From: Nostoc sp. CHAB 5824
GTDB lineage: Bacteria; Cyanobacteriota; Cyanobacteriia; Cyanobacteriales; Nostocaceae
Assembly (NCBI RefSeq): GCF_020829665.1
Contig: NZ_JAIVFT010000025.1
Span: 1-64,000 of the forward strand
DNA length: 64,000 nucleotides
Direction of reading: 5' to 3'
The translations under genes were made by a program, and so were the position numbers. The notes beneath the pieces were generated by a model. It was given only the letters and a program-made list of their open reading frames with translations. It had not been told where the DNA came from and did no database searches. This document shows positions 52,822-61,579 of this stretch, piece after piece (the stretch's first letter is position 1; every line of letters begins with the position of its first letter).

Positions 52822-54228
52822 TTAGACTATCTCTGCTTCGGGTAGCAACTCTTCACCCAACTTGTGTTGGCGTTTGCGCTTGGCGAAAGCACCAGTTGCG
52901 CCTACGCTAGCAAGTGCTAATAAGCCAAGTATTGAAGTAGGTTCAGGGACTTTTTCGGCAACGATACCATCCACCCGAACAATCTGCCCGTTTTCTGGGC
53001 CGACACCACGGTTGGTAATATAAATCTTGCCGTCAGGGCCAATATCTATTCCATCAGCTGAATCTAATCCTTCACCTGCTGCAACTAGTATTGTGCGAGT
53101 ACCATCAGGAGCAACTTCGATCAGAGAACCAGGTAGATTTGTGATGTCACCGTTTAACTGGGACTTGTCACTGAACTGTAAGACCAGCAAATTGCCTTTC
53201 TCATCAAAAGTTAGGTCGGTGATGTGCGTAAACCCATCTAGAAAAACCTCTGGCTTTCCATCCTCGCCAATGCGGAAAATCCGTGATTGATCTTCTGGAT
53301 AAGGAAAGCCCGTATATTCACCAACGTAGAAAGCTCCATCGGGACCAATTGCGCCACCTGTTGGTACTGATTGAATCGCTACTTTTCCTCCAGGAAGTTG
53401 TTCTAGTAGCCCTGGAAGTAATTCTACTAGGTCTGGAGGTAACTCTTGCCCTGGTGGCGCAGATGGCAACACTGAGGCACTAGCGATTTTCTTAGGAATT
53501 GCGATCGCTTCAGAGCCACTGCCATCAAGTTTAATTTTGTAAGCAGCGTTTCCACCTCCATCAACGACATAAGCAGTATCGCCACCGATAGTCAGATCGT
53601 AGGGATTGGTAACTACATCTTGACCATCTGGATTGTTGATAATTTCATACTTGCCAAAGTCGAAAAGACTGTTGAGAGAGCCGGTATTCAGGTCAACTTT
53701 GTATAGTTGTGCTAACTTCGAGGCATTCAAAACTTTATCGGGTGCGGATGGCGGGAAAACCTTAATTTGCGTTTCTGGGATAGGGTATTTAGAACCAAGT
53801 TCAAGTGTTTCTTTATCGCGGTTTCCAGGATATCCAGCAAACCCAGTTAAAAGATAAGCATTTCCCAAAGAGTCGAATTGCAGGTCTTGAATACCAGCTC
53901 CTTGGTTGCCGGAGGGTTGTTCTGCGACAGACTGAAAGTTAGTGAGTAAACGCGTTTTGGTACCGTCTGGTGAAACTTTAACGAGTGAACCAGTATTGCC
54001 TACACAAAGAGGCTGAAATATTGTACTTGGAGATGGCTGGCAATTCCCGTTTCCTCCTATACCTGGTTCTGCCACGTATAGACTTCCATCAGAGCCAAAG
54101 CTAGCACCCCGTGCATTACTGATTCCATCGACAATAGTTGTTAGTGTTGCAGCTTGTGCAGATGCTGTTCCACAAATGGCAGCAAAACAAAATGTAACAG
54201 ATGTAAGAGCAAATGACTTGAGTTTCAT
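52822..54228 (-). CDS. scyE: ScyE, secreted propeller-like protein (ScyD/ScyE family) with PEP-CTERM
   Basis: 468 aa. Signal peptide (FALTSVTFCFAAICGTASAQA), then the ScyD/ScyE propeller: GSDGSLYVAEPGIGGNGNC, QDLQFDSLGNAYLLTGF, IGPDGAFYVGEYTGFPYPED, HITDLTFDEKGNLLVLQFS, IGPDGKIYITNRG. It ends with VPEPTSILGLLALASVGA and basic residues (PEP-CTERM). It is clearly paralogous to ScyD, sharing the same order of motifs. Located between scyF and scyD. Molecular function is unknown; export of the monomer or its later assembly is suggested by location. Confidence 0.92.
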   Translation of the reverse strand: MKLKSFALTSVTFCFAAICGTASAQAATLTTIVDGISNARGASFGSDGSLYVAEPGIGGNGNCQPSPSTIFQPLCVGNTGSLVKVSPDGTKTRLLTNFQSVAEQPSGNQGAGIQDLQFDSLGNAYLLTGFAGYPGNRDKETLELGSKYPIPETQIKVFPPSAPDKVLNASKLAQLYKVDLNTGSLNSLFDFGKYEIINNPDGQDVVTNPYDLTIGGDTAYVVDGGGNAAYKIKLDGSGSEAIAIPKKIASASVLPSAPPGQELPPDLVELLPGLLEQLPGGKVAIQSVPTGGAIGPDGAFYVGEYTGFPYPEDQSRIFRIGEDGKPEVFLDGFTHITDLTFDEKGNLLVLQFSDKSQLNGDITNLPGSLIEVAPDGTRTILVAAGEGLDSADGIDIGPDGKIYITNRGVGPENGQIVRVDGIVAEKVPEPTSILGLLALASVGATGAFAKRKRQHKLGEELLPEAEIV

Positions 54229-54325
54229 ACCTTTGAAGATTGAGAGTTAAATAAGTGGAAACTTTTATGGTTTTAAAGACAACGAATCCCAGTCTTTGAA
54301 GAACGCAGGATTGGTTTGAAACTCT

Positions 54326-55603
54326 TTACTTGAGCGCCACGGCTCCATTTATGGGAGGTTTGGTAGCTCTCTTCTTGTGCAACCAACCAATGCCCAAAGC
54401 GCCGATGGCTAATACACCTAAAACAGAACTCGGTTCAGGTACAGACTTGATATTTTCAATTCTGAGAACTTGTCCAAGTCCAGGGCGATCGCCTCGGTTT
54501 GTGACGTATACTGCACCATCAGAACCAATAGTCAGGGCGCTAGGTGACTCTAATCCATTGCCACTCAGAAGAGTTGTGCGTGTCTTATCGGTAGCTATTT
54601 TGATGACAGAACCATCAAAATCACCCTTCCAAGCTGACTGATTGGCGTACTGCAAAGCATACAAATTGCCCTCAGGATCAAATTCCAAGTCTGTGAGTTG
54701 GGTAAAACCATCGGCATATACTGTTGGCTTGCCATCAGCACCGACTTTGTAGATTTTTGCCCCACCTTCTGGGAAAGGAAAACCCGTAAATTGGCTGACA
54801 TAATAAGCGCCGTCAGGGCCTTTTGTCACACTTGAAGGTACTGGTTGAGTTGCAAACTGCGATCGCACCACTTCACCAGATGGCACCTGTGCTGGTTCAT
54901 TGGATGGTGTACCGGAGGGTGGAAAGACTGGATTAGTCAATACGTCTTGGGGAAACGCAACTATCGACTGCAAATTACTGCTCTCAGTGTTAACACTTAG
55001 TAAGTCGTTTGCACCTGCATCAACTGCAACTAAATTATTGCCATCGATTACAAAACCCAAGGGATTGCTACCGACATCACCGCCATCGGGATTGTTGGTG
55101 AGTTCATAGTTAGCTAAATCAGCAACACTCGTCCAGGAATTGGTATTAAAATCGGGAGCGATGATTTTACCGAGGTCAGTGTTACCTAAATTGCGATCGC
55201 GAAAGGCTGGATTAGCGCCATACCCAATCAGAACATAAGGTTTACCTTTAGCATCAAATTGGATGTCACGAGGGCCAGCGCCTCCAGTACCATCTGGTAA
55301 TGCTAAGGAAGGAAGTCCTGTAAGTATGCGCTCGGTCTTACCATTCTCAATTTTGGTAACTGCGCCACTTGTGCCATAGCATAAAGAATCGCCTTGACCG
55401 CTTGGTGGTGGAACACAAGCTCCACTTCCCCCGATTCCCGCCTCGGTAACATAGAGATTACCATCAGGGCCAAAACTCATACCGCCGGCATTATATAGAC
55501 CGTCGGCGATTACCGAAAATGATGCGGCTGAAGCAGCTTTCATTCCAGAAAAAGCGGCAACACAAAAAGTGAGGAAAGTAATAGTAAGTTGTTTCAGTTT
55601 CAT
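54326..55603 (-). CDS. scyD: ScyD, secreted propeller-like protein (ScyD/ScyE family) with PEP-CTERM
   Basis: 425 aa from the ATG at 55601-55603 (a TTG at 55612 is in frame). Signal peptide (LTITFLTFCVAAFSGMKAAS), then motifs GPDGNLYVTEAGIGGSGAC, PRDIQFDAKGKPYVLIGYG, VTKGPDGAYYVSQFTGFPFP, QLTDLEFDPEGNLYALQYA and IGSDGAVYVTNRG. The C-terminus SVPEPSSVLGVLAIGALGIG, then W-L-H-K-K-R, is a PEP-CTERM signal. It parallels ScyE throughout. It follows scyC by about 30 bases. Confidence 0.92.
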   Translation of the reverse strand: MKLKQLTITFLTFCVAAFSGMKAASAASFSVIADGLYNAGGMSFGPDGNLYVTEAGIGGSGACVPPPSGQGDSLCYGTSGAVTKIENGKTERILTGLPSLALPDGTGGAGPRDIQFDAKGKPYVLIGYGANPAFRDRNLGNTDLGKIIAPDFNTNSWTSVADLANYELTNNPDGGDVGSNPLGFVIDGNNLVAVDAGANDLLSVNTESSNLQSIVAFPQDVLTNPVFPPSGTPSNEPAQVPSGEVVRSQFATQPVPSSVTKGPDGAYYVSQFTGFPFPEGGAKIYKVGADGKPTVYADGFTQLTDLEFDPEGNLYALQYANQSAWKGDFDGSVIKIATDKTRTTLLSGNGLESPSALTIGSDGAVYVTNRGDRPGLGQVLRIENIKSVPEPSSVLGVLAIGALGIGWLHKKRATKPPINGAVALK

Positions 55604-55633
55604 GTGTTGCAATGTTGCTTTTTAGTCCTTTAA

Positions 55634-56605
55634 CTAGTTACTAGCCACTAGTGGCTCTGGAGTTTTTGGTAGATAGCTCATTCCCCGGTCAAATGATTGG
55701 AGGTTGCCAGCTTTGGCTTCGAGTAAACGTTTGATGTTCATGCTCTCAGCGCCAAAGTCTTCAATCTGAAGTTTGCCGTGGGTAACAGTTCCATCTGTTT
55801 TCCAGAATGTGATTCGATGCAGAATAAAACCAGAAGCTTCTGGATCTGCAAAAGCATAAGCGGTTGGAATAAGTAACGCTACAGAACGCTGATAATATTC
55901 GTAGTCTGGATAAAAGTGTTCTTGTTCAAGCAAGTAGTATTTACTCAGACTATGAACTCGCACAGAAACTTTTACTTTCTGGTCATATTCATCTTTGAAT
56001 TCACCTGATTCCAGACCAATCTCGCCATTTGGCCGCAATAAATGCGCCCACTCATCTATGTTTTTTAAGTCTTTTAAGTATTCAATGCCAAGCTCAATTG
56101 GGGCATCAACATAAATAGTGTCTGTATCGATAAAGTGGCTTCCTTTAGCTGCTGAAGTCAGACCAGCTTTGCGTTCCAAGTTACCTTTGAGAGAACGACA
56201 TTCAGAAGTGTGTACCGTGTGAATTCCCTGCATAATCATCTGAGTCTGCCGTTTTGGATCGACAAAGCTCAACCAGTGAAAGTACACGCCTTTTTCATCT
56301 GTTCCCGGCTCGATGTAGTCGGTGGGAAACAACAAAACAGGGTAAACTTGATAATATTTTTGATACTCTAACCCGCAGTGCCACTCAATGCCGTAAAAAA
56401 GTGGGTTTTCTAGTTTTTTAACATGATAGTAAAGATTTTTGTGATAACCGGATGCTGTTCCAAGCCAGGTATCTTCATCAATTTGCTCTTTCATCCGGCT
56501 ATAAAGCGTCCATTCGTCTAAGTTCTTTAAACTACAAAGATACTCAAAGGCGCTTTTTGGTGAAGTAGCAATGTAAGCTGATGTCGCAAAGGTATTTTTT
56601 TCCAC
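55634..56605 (-). CDS. scyC: ScyC, scytonemin monomer cyclase
   Basis: 323 residues. In characterised systems ScyC cyclises the ScyA coupling product with decarboxylation to a tricyclic ketone. The sequence consists of two homologous halves: YIATSPKSAFEYLCSLKNLD at residues 11-30 and YVDAPIELGIEYLKDLKNID at about 165-184, each followed by E-W and, further on, by Y-Y-Q...L-(L/F)-P-T. The halves resemble SRPBCC/polyketide-cyclase domains. GTG at 56603-56605 is the start, with AAGGAG six bases upstream. It lies between scyB and scyD. Confidence 0.93.
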   Translation of the reverse strand: MEKNTFATSAYIATSPKSAFEYLCSLKNLDEWTLYSRMKEQIDEDTWLGTASGYHKNLYYHVKKLENPLFYGIEWHCGLEYQKYYQVYPVLLFPTDYIEPGTDEKGVYFHWLSFVDPKRQTQMIMQGIHTVHTSECRSLKGNLERKAGLTSAAKGSHFIDTDTIYVDAPIELGIEYLKDLKNIDEWAHLLRPNGEIGLESGEFKDEYDQKVKVSVRVHSLSKYYLLEQEHFYPDYEYYQRSVALLIPTAYAFADPEASGFILHRITFWKTDGTVTHGKLQIEDFGAESMNIKRLLEAKAGNLQSFDRGMSYLPKTPEPLVASN

Positions 56606-56630
56606 TTTTCACTCCTTAAGATAATAACAA

Positions 56631-57692
56631 TTAAGCGGCGATCGCCTTAGTCTTGTTTCGTTTACTGTTCTGAATGCGGTCTTCTGCTAATCGCTTTGCA
56701 GCATCGTTGGTAGTAATTTCCTGCTGTTTAGAAATATTAAAAATTGCTAGTAGTGTGTCATAAATGTTATGCACTTGCTTGAAGGCTTTTTCTTCGTCAT
56801 AGCCAATCATTTCGTTGTAAACATTGATTAGCCCGCCGGCATTAATTACATAATCAGGGCTGTAAAGAATCCCTTTTTTGGCAAGCATTTGACTATGTAG
56901 TTGCTCATTCTCCAACTGATTATTAGCCGCACCAGCAATAATAGAAGCTTTTAAGAAAGGAATTGTATGACTATTAAGAATTCCTCCTAAAGCGCAAGGA
57001 GCAAAGATATCTACATCAAGAGAGTAAATTTCGGTGGGTTCTACAATAGTTGCGCCAAAAAGCCGTTTTGCCTCTTCTGCTTTTCCTGGGTCTACATCGC
57101 TAACAAAAAGCTTGACATCATGTTCATGTAGGTGACGGCAGAGGTTTTTACCTACATTTCCTAGACCTTGAACAGCAACTTTCATGCCATCAAGTCTTTT
57201 GCTTTGCCAACGAGACTCTACAGCAGCTTTAATTCCTAGAAAAACTCCTAGTGATGTTATGGGAGCAGGCCCGCCAGACTTTTCTGATACCCCAACAACA
57301 TGTTTAGTTTCTTGACTAATTGTCCGCACATCATCAGGGGTAATGTTGACATCTTGTCCGGTAATGAAACGCCCATTCAGACTATCAACAAAACGTCCGT
57401 AAGCTCTCAACAGATCATCTGTTTTATTTTCAGGATTAGCGATAATTACTGCTTTTCCGCCACCAGCTGGAATGTTGGCACAGGCAGCTTTATATGTCAT
57501 ACCACGACTCAGACGAAGTGCGTCTTTTAAAGCAGCTTCTTCGTTGACATAAGGTAAAAGTCTTGTAGCTCCCATCGCTGGGCCCAAAGTTGTGTCATGG
57601 ATAGCAATAATTGCCTTAATTTCAGGATTTTTACCATGACAAAAGAGAACTTGTTCGTGACCCATTTCTCTAACAGTTTCAAATAGTAGCAT
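56631..57692 (-). CDS. scyB: ScyB, tryptophan dehydrogenase (leucine dehydrogenase family)
   Basis: About 353 residues. GMTYKAACANIPAGGGKAVI carries the catalytic lysine and substrate loop of the Glu/Leu/Phe/Val dehydrogenases; RFITGQDVNITPDDVRTIS, VAVQGLGNVGKNLCRHLHEH (NAD site) and GAANNQLENE follow. It oxidatively deaminates tryptophan to indole-3-pyruvate, the first pathway-specific step. The ATG at 57690-57692 has GAGAGG five bases upstream and is preferred over the GTG at 57698. It lies 26 bases upstream of scyC and 305 bases downstream of scyA. Confidence 0.94.
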   Translation of the reverse strand: MLLFETVREMGHEQVLFCHGKNPEIKAIIAIHDTTLGPAMGATRLLPYVNEEAALKDALRLSRGMTYKAACANIPAGGGKAVIIANPENKTDDLLRAYGRFVDSLNGRFITGQDVNITPDDVRTISQETKHVVGVSEKSGGPAPITSLGVFLGIKAAVESRWQSKRLDGMKVAVQGLGNVGKNLCRHLHEHDVKLFVSDVDPGKAEEAKRLFGATIVEPTEIYSLDVDIFAPCALGGILNSHTIPFLKASIIAGAANNQLENEQLHSQMLAKKGILYSPDYVINAGGLINVYNEMIGYDEEKAFKQVHNIYDTLLAIFNISKQQEITTNDAAKRLAEDRIQNSKRNKTKAIAA

Positions 57693-57997
57693 TTTCACCT
57701 CTCGATATTGTTTGGAATTGGTTAGAGAAAGTAATGACCATTACAAAATGTAAAGATATAGACACAAAAACCCTCTCGAATATTAATATTGGATGAAGTT
57801 AGAAAAAACTTAGTGTTCAGAAAATCAAAAATTCCAGTTGGTTGGGTATAGTTTTTGGCTGGAATAAAGTTTTTGTCGACTTCTAAATTCATCCTTTGTT
57901 TTTTGCTGAATGAATGAATTCAAGCTGGATTGTAAAGTCCGTCTTGTTGAGGTATTTTAGTGCCTATAACAATTGAAGGAAATTCCAGCTTTTAAAG
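57693..57997. other. scyA-scyB intergenic region
   Basis: About 305 bases between the first two pathway genes on the minus strand, AT-rich and without coding potential. A GAATATTAATATTGG motif (near 57777-57791) is nearly palindromic. No intrinsic terminator is clear; an internal promoter or processing site is possible. Confidence 0.35.
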
Positions 57998-59878
57998 TCA
58001 AACCATTGGAAATGAAACTTGCTTGGCTGGATTTTTAGCCGAACTTGATTTAATTCCTTGTGCTGCCAAACTTTTATTACGTGCGCCAGAGGGTGCTGGT
58101 CGATCAGCGTCAATCACTACATCGATTAGAAAGGGAACAGTTGATGCGATCGCTTGTTCTAATGCTGCTTCGATATCTGACTCTCTGACAACTACGATCG
58201 CTTCTGCTCCCATGCCACGAGCAATCATCGCAAAGTTTGTTGGTGGAATTGTTGCATCTGCGCCCTTTAATCCCAAGATTTTCATCCCTTGATGGCACAT
58301 GTTGTAACGCGCATCGTTGAGTACAATCCAGATTGCAGGAATTTTGTATTTCACGGCTGTGCTGATTTCGTTATTCATCAGCATTGCTCCATCGCCAACA
58401 ATCCCTACAGCCTTGCTATTGTTCGCCAACGCTGCACCCAATACTCCTGTGACCGCATGACCCATTGCGCCGACTCCAGTACTGACTCGGTAACGATTGG
58501 CTTCGGAAAATTGGAGAAAATGAGTTGACCAAGTAAAGGAGTTACCGCACTCAGCCATTACTACGGCATCGGTATCTTCAACAATTATCTTTTGAATTGC
58601 TGCCATCAATACTTCTGGCCGCACTGGATAATCTACATCTGGTGCAGGTTCAATTGCTTTTTGTTCTGGGCGAGGTAGCGGCATTGGGGAATCAGGAGCA
58701 TCTGGTAATTGCTGCAACAACTCTTCCACAAAAGCTTTGATGTCAGACCGAACTCCAAAAGTTTCAACGTGTTGATAGGCTACACCTGGCACTTCTGGGT
58801 CAATATCTACATGGACAAAACCTCCTTTTGGAACTAGCGCCGAACTCCAGAAGGAAGTCGGTTCACCAAGGCGGGTTCCTAATACAAGTGTGCGTAGTGG
58901 AGGTTGTTGTTCCATATAAGTTAAGACGGAAGCATGACCCCCTAAACCTGTGACACCCACAAACTGGGGATGATCTTCGGGGAAGATACCCTTAGCACGG
59001 GGTGAACACATGACGGCTGCTCCGGTTTTTTCTGCGAGTTCAAGGATTTCCTCTGCTGCGTCACGCGCACCGAAACCAACCCAGATAGCAAAGGGGCCAG
59101 ATGATAATAACTCTACAGATTTAGCGATCGCTTCTTTTGAAGCAGTCATCGGAAACGGAGTAACATCTAGCTGAGGTAAAGCTATATTCTCAAATAAACT
59201 TGTCTGCACACTGGTTGGAATACTCAAATGGGCAACAAATCCGCCTGGTTGCGCCATAGCCAAAGCCAGTTTGCGGAAAATCTGCGGTAGTTGAGCCGCA
59301 GACTCAATAGTGATTGCATAGTTGAATAACGCTCCTGGGGTAAAAATTCCCCCACTGGGCAAGGTGTAAGTGCTGGTTTCTTGAATTGCCCAACGTCCAC
59401 GCTGCGGTGCTGAGGTGCAAGCTGAGAGCAAAATAACCTTTGCACCTTCACCACGAGCCGCAAATAATCCGGTGAGGGCGTTGGTGATCCCCGGCCCTGC
59501 CGTGGTAAAAACTACAGCAGGGCGATTATTGGCAAAGTAAGCTTCGGTCGCTGCAAAGGCTGCTCCTGCTTCATGGCGGAAGTTCAACACTTTAATACTG
59601 CTATTTGACAGCGCACCCCAAAGGCTTGCCATCGCACCACCTGCGACACCAAAAGCGTAGCCTACTCCTAAATTTACCAACATCTGAGCGATCGCATCAG
59701 CAACTGATAGCGTTGGCGCTGTTTCGTCGTTTAAAAAAGGCTGAATTTCCCCATTATTCTGCAATTCATCAAGCTGACGGGAGTCAGACACAGACTCTAC
59801 ATATCTGTTTGCTGGAAATTCCTTGTATGGCTCAGTGGTGATGAGAGGAGAGTTTGAACCAGTATAATTTTGACTCAT
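57998..59878 (-). CDS. scyA: ScyA, ThDP-dependent acyloin-forming enzyme of scytonemin synthesis
   Basis: About 626 aa, acetolactate synthase fold. FGVAGGAMASLWGALSNSSI and LNFRHEAGAAFAATEAYF include the catalytic Glu, TAGPGITNALTGLFAARGEG follows, and the ThDP motif is GIVGDGAMLMNNEIS with the closing N near IVLNDARYN. In the studied system ScyA joins indole-3-pyruvate and 4-hydroxyphenylpyruvate into a beta-keto acid. An ~60-residue N-terminal extension precedes the family domain. The ATG at 59876-59878 is preferred; GTG at 59887 is possible. It is the promoter-proximal gene of the cluster. Confidence 0.94.
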   Translation of the reverse strand: MSQNYTGSNSPLITTEPYKEFPANRYVESVSDSRQLDELQNNGEIQPFLNDETAPTLSVADAIAQMLVNLGVGYAFGVAGGAMASLWGALSNSSIKVLNFRHEAGAAFAATEAYFANNRPAVVFTTAGPGITNALTGLFAARGEGAKVILLSACTSAPQRGRWAIQETSTYTLPSGGIFTPGALFNYAITIESAAQLPQIFRKLALAMAQPGGFVAHLSIPTSVQTSLFENIALPQLDVTPFPMTASKEAIAKSVELLSSGPFAIWVGFGARDAAEEILELAEKTGAAVMCSPRAKGIFPEDHPQFVGVTGLGGHASVLTYMEQQPPLRTLVLGTRLGEPTSFWSSALVPKGGFVHVDIDPEVPGVAYQHVETFGVRSDIKAFVEELLQQLPDAPDSPMPLPRPEQKAIEPAPDVDYPVRPEVLMAAIQKIIVEDTDAVVMAECGNSFTWSTHFLQFSEANRYRVSTGVGAMGHAVTGVLGAALANNSKAVGIVGDGAMLMNNEISTAVKYKIPAIWIVLNDARYNMCHQGMKILGLKGADATIPPTNFAMIARGMGAEAIVVVRESDIEAALEQAIASTVPFLIDVVIDADRPAPSGARNKSLAAQGIKSSSAKNPAKQVSFPMV

Positions 59879-60122
59879 TAGTTTCACTAATTATCAGGAA
59901 GTTACATAAAAGCTCTTTAGTTTACAATCACAGCGTTAGAAACATTTAATACAAACAATCCTGTTGTTTTTAACGGCTATGACGGAGCTTGGTCGTTCGT
60001 AAAAACGGTTAATCGCTGCTGATTGATGCTTGTGAGCGCAGTAACAAAAAATTTTTACCAAAAGCATACAGCAATCAATACTGTGCTTCTTGTGACCAGA
60101 ATAAAAGAGATGTCTAATATTG

Positions 60123-60544
60123 TGCAATCAAAAATCCTTTGATGGGGGTGTCAAATTTTTCGCTTCTACTATGGTGACTACAGTGCTTAAGTAGGTTAGC
60201 GGGGATAAACTAAACCATATAAAGGTATATAAACAAGCATTTAAGCTTAACTCAAGCGCTTATCATAAACTTTACATAACTTAATATAGTTAAGTTTAAT
60301 AATACTGACTTAATTAATCAGCTGCTTCCAGAGGTACTTACCTTGTGATAGCTATTATGTTCAAAACTTTTTTGCAATGAAAAATCTTTTGATGAGGATA
60401 CCAATTCTTTCGCTTTTATTGTGATTGCGACATTTCCAACTTAGTAATTCTGAAAGATTGATATACTGCGATCGCTGTTAAGACACATCACCAAATTTAC
60501 AATAGAAAATCTTTTGATCTGCTTATCAATTCTTTTGCTTCTAA
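60123..60544. promoter_or_regulatory. Three related ~45-bp direct repeats upstream of scyA
   Basis: Copies start at 60123, 60374 and 60499. All carry AAAATC(C/T)TTTGAT near the left, then a TC/CCAATT-type block and TT(C/T)GCTTCTA (TTTTA in copy 2) on the right. Start spacings are 251 and 125 bases. They occur only in the gap between scyA and the histidine-kinase gene, so they are candidate binding sites for the scytonemin regulators; this is inference from position. Confidence 0.45.
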
Positions 60545-61253
60545 CTTCCCCTTAACTTAGGCCAGTTTCTACAACCGGGAGAACCTTAAAAGTCATATTT
60601 TTAAGGGGGTTAGGGGATCTCTTGTGCGTAAGTCCTAGTTTTCCAGGCTCACCCCAAAGGAGTTAACAGTCCAGAAAAAAGCTTGATTATTGACTCTTGA
60701 ACTCGCCGTCACAAATTATCCGAATTAAAGCATGAGCCTAACTACAAAACTTTGGCAGTCTTTATATTGCCACCAAGAACTGATTAATTCAATTATTTGT
60801 AACGAAAAAGACATATATTCATTAACTTTTATCTTTCCTTTGATAGATGGCTAAATACTAATTAGGTGAGCTTTTGAGAAAATCTCTTATTTTTGACGTA
60901 AGACATAACACAAATACCGTATATTTCTAATATAAATGTTTTTTATACAACAGGAAAGCAAAACTTCTACGTACTACAAGCGTGGCATCTATAATACAAA
61001 TGTATTTCTGAGGACGGATGACTAAACATCTTCTTCTATAGTTAAATCCCTGAAAGAGTAAGTTAAGATAATTTAAGAAAATAAGTAAATGAATAAAATT
61101 TGCTTATTTAAGGCAAACCCAGCACTGCAAATTTATTTATGTTGAGAATCAAACGACTCTACACCAGTAGTTCGTCACAGCGCTTGGTTGGTGAACCATA
61201 AACCTTAAGTTGGCTCTGGTGCAGGGCTAGTTTAAATGTAAAATATCTTTTTT

Positions 61254-61292
61254 ACTTATTAAATAAGAGTTTTGAACTCTTATTTAATAAGT
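61254..61292. other. Perfect 18-bp hairpin
   Basis: ACTTATTAAATAAGAGTT (61254-61271) and AACTCTTATTTAATAAGT (61275-61292) are exact complements separated by TTG. It lies about 290 bases upstream of the kinase start. It may be a bidirectional terminator, a protein-binding palindrome or a relic of an insertion element; the AT-rich stem is not typical for a terminator. Confidence 0.6.
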
Positions 61293-61579
61293 AAGGTTTA
61301 TTGACTAATCTGAATTTGATTCGTCTAGATTTTGTGTTGCTATAAAAAGCTGTTTAGCCCAATACCAATAAATTTATTTAGTTTTTTTTAGGAAAATTTG
61401 GTTTAATAATTCAGTTTTTATTGGTATTATAAGTTTTGTTAACATAATGAGTAATCTTTTTTATCTTAACTAATTTTATTTTTTAAAAGCTTAACAGTAC
61501 ACCAAAGATTTTAATAAGTTATGACTATTAACTCATTAATGGCTATGGTGATAATTGATTACCAGGAGGAAGTAAGAAG

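Larger units (their letters stand above)
59879..61579. other. Divergent regulatory gap between scyA and the histidine kinase gene
   Basis: About 1.7 kb without a credible gene. Besides the three related repeats, it is AT-rich with T-runs typical of non-coding DNA in this genome. A HIP1-like GCGATCGC lies near 60467. The regulatory regions of both divergent units should be here; I found no clear -10/-35 pair. Confidence 0.5.

Noticed and set aside
56631..57692. Leucine/valine dehydrogenase for branched-chain amino acids
   Set aside because: Family is right, but the cluster context points to the tryptophan-specific ScyB.
57998..59878. Housekeeping acetolactate synthase
   Set aside because: Fold is the same, but the neighbours scyB-scyF, the N-terminal extension and the position identify ScyA.
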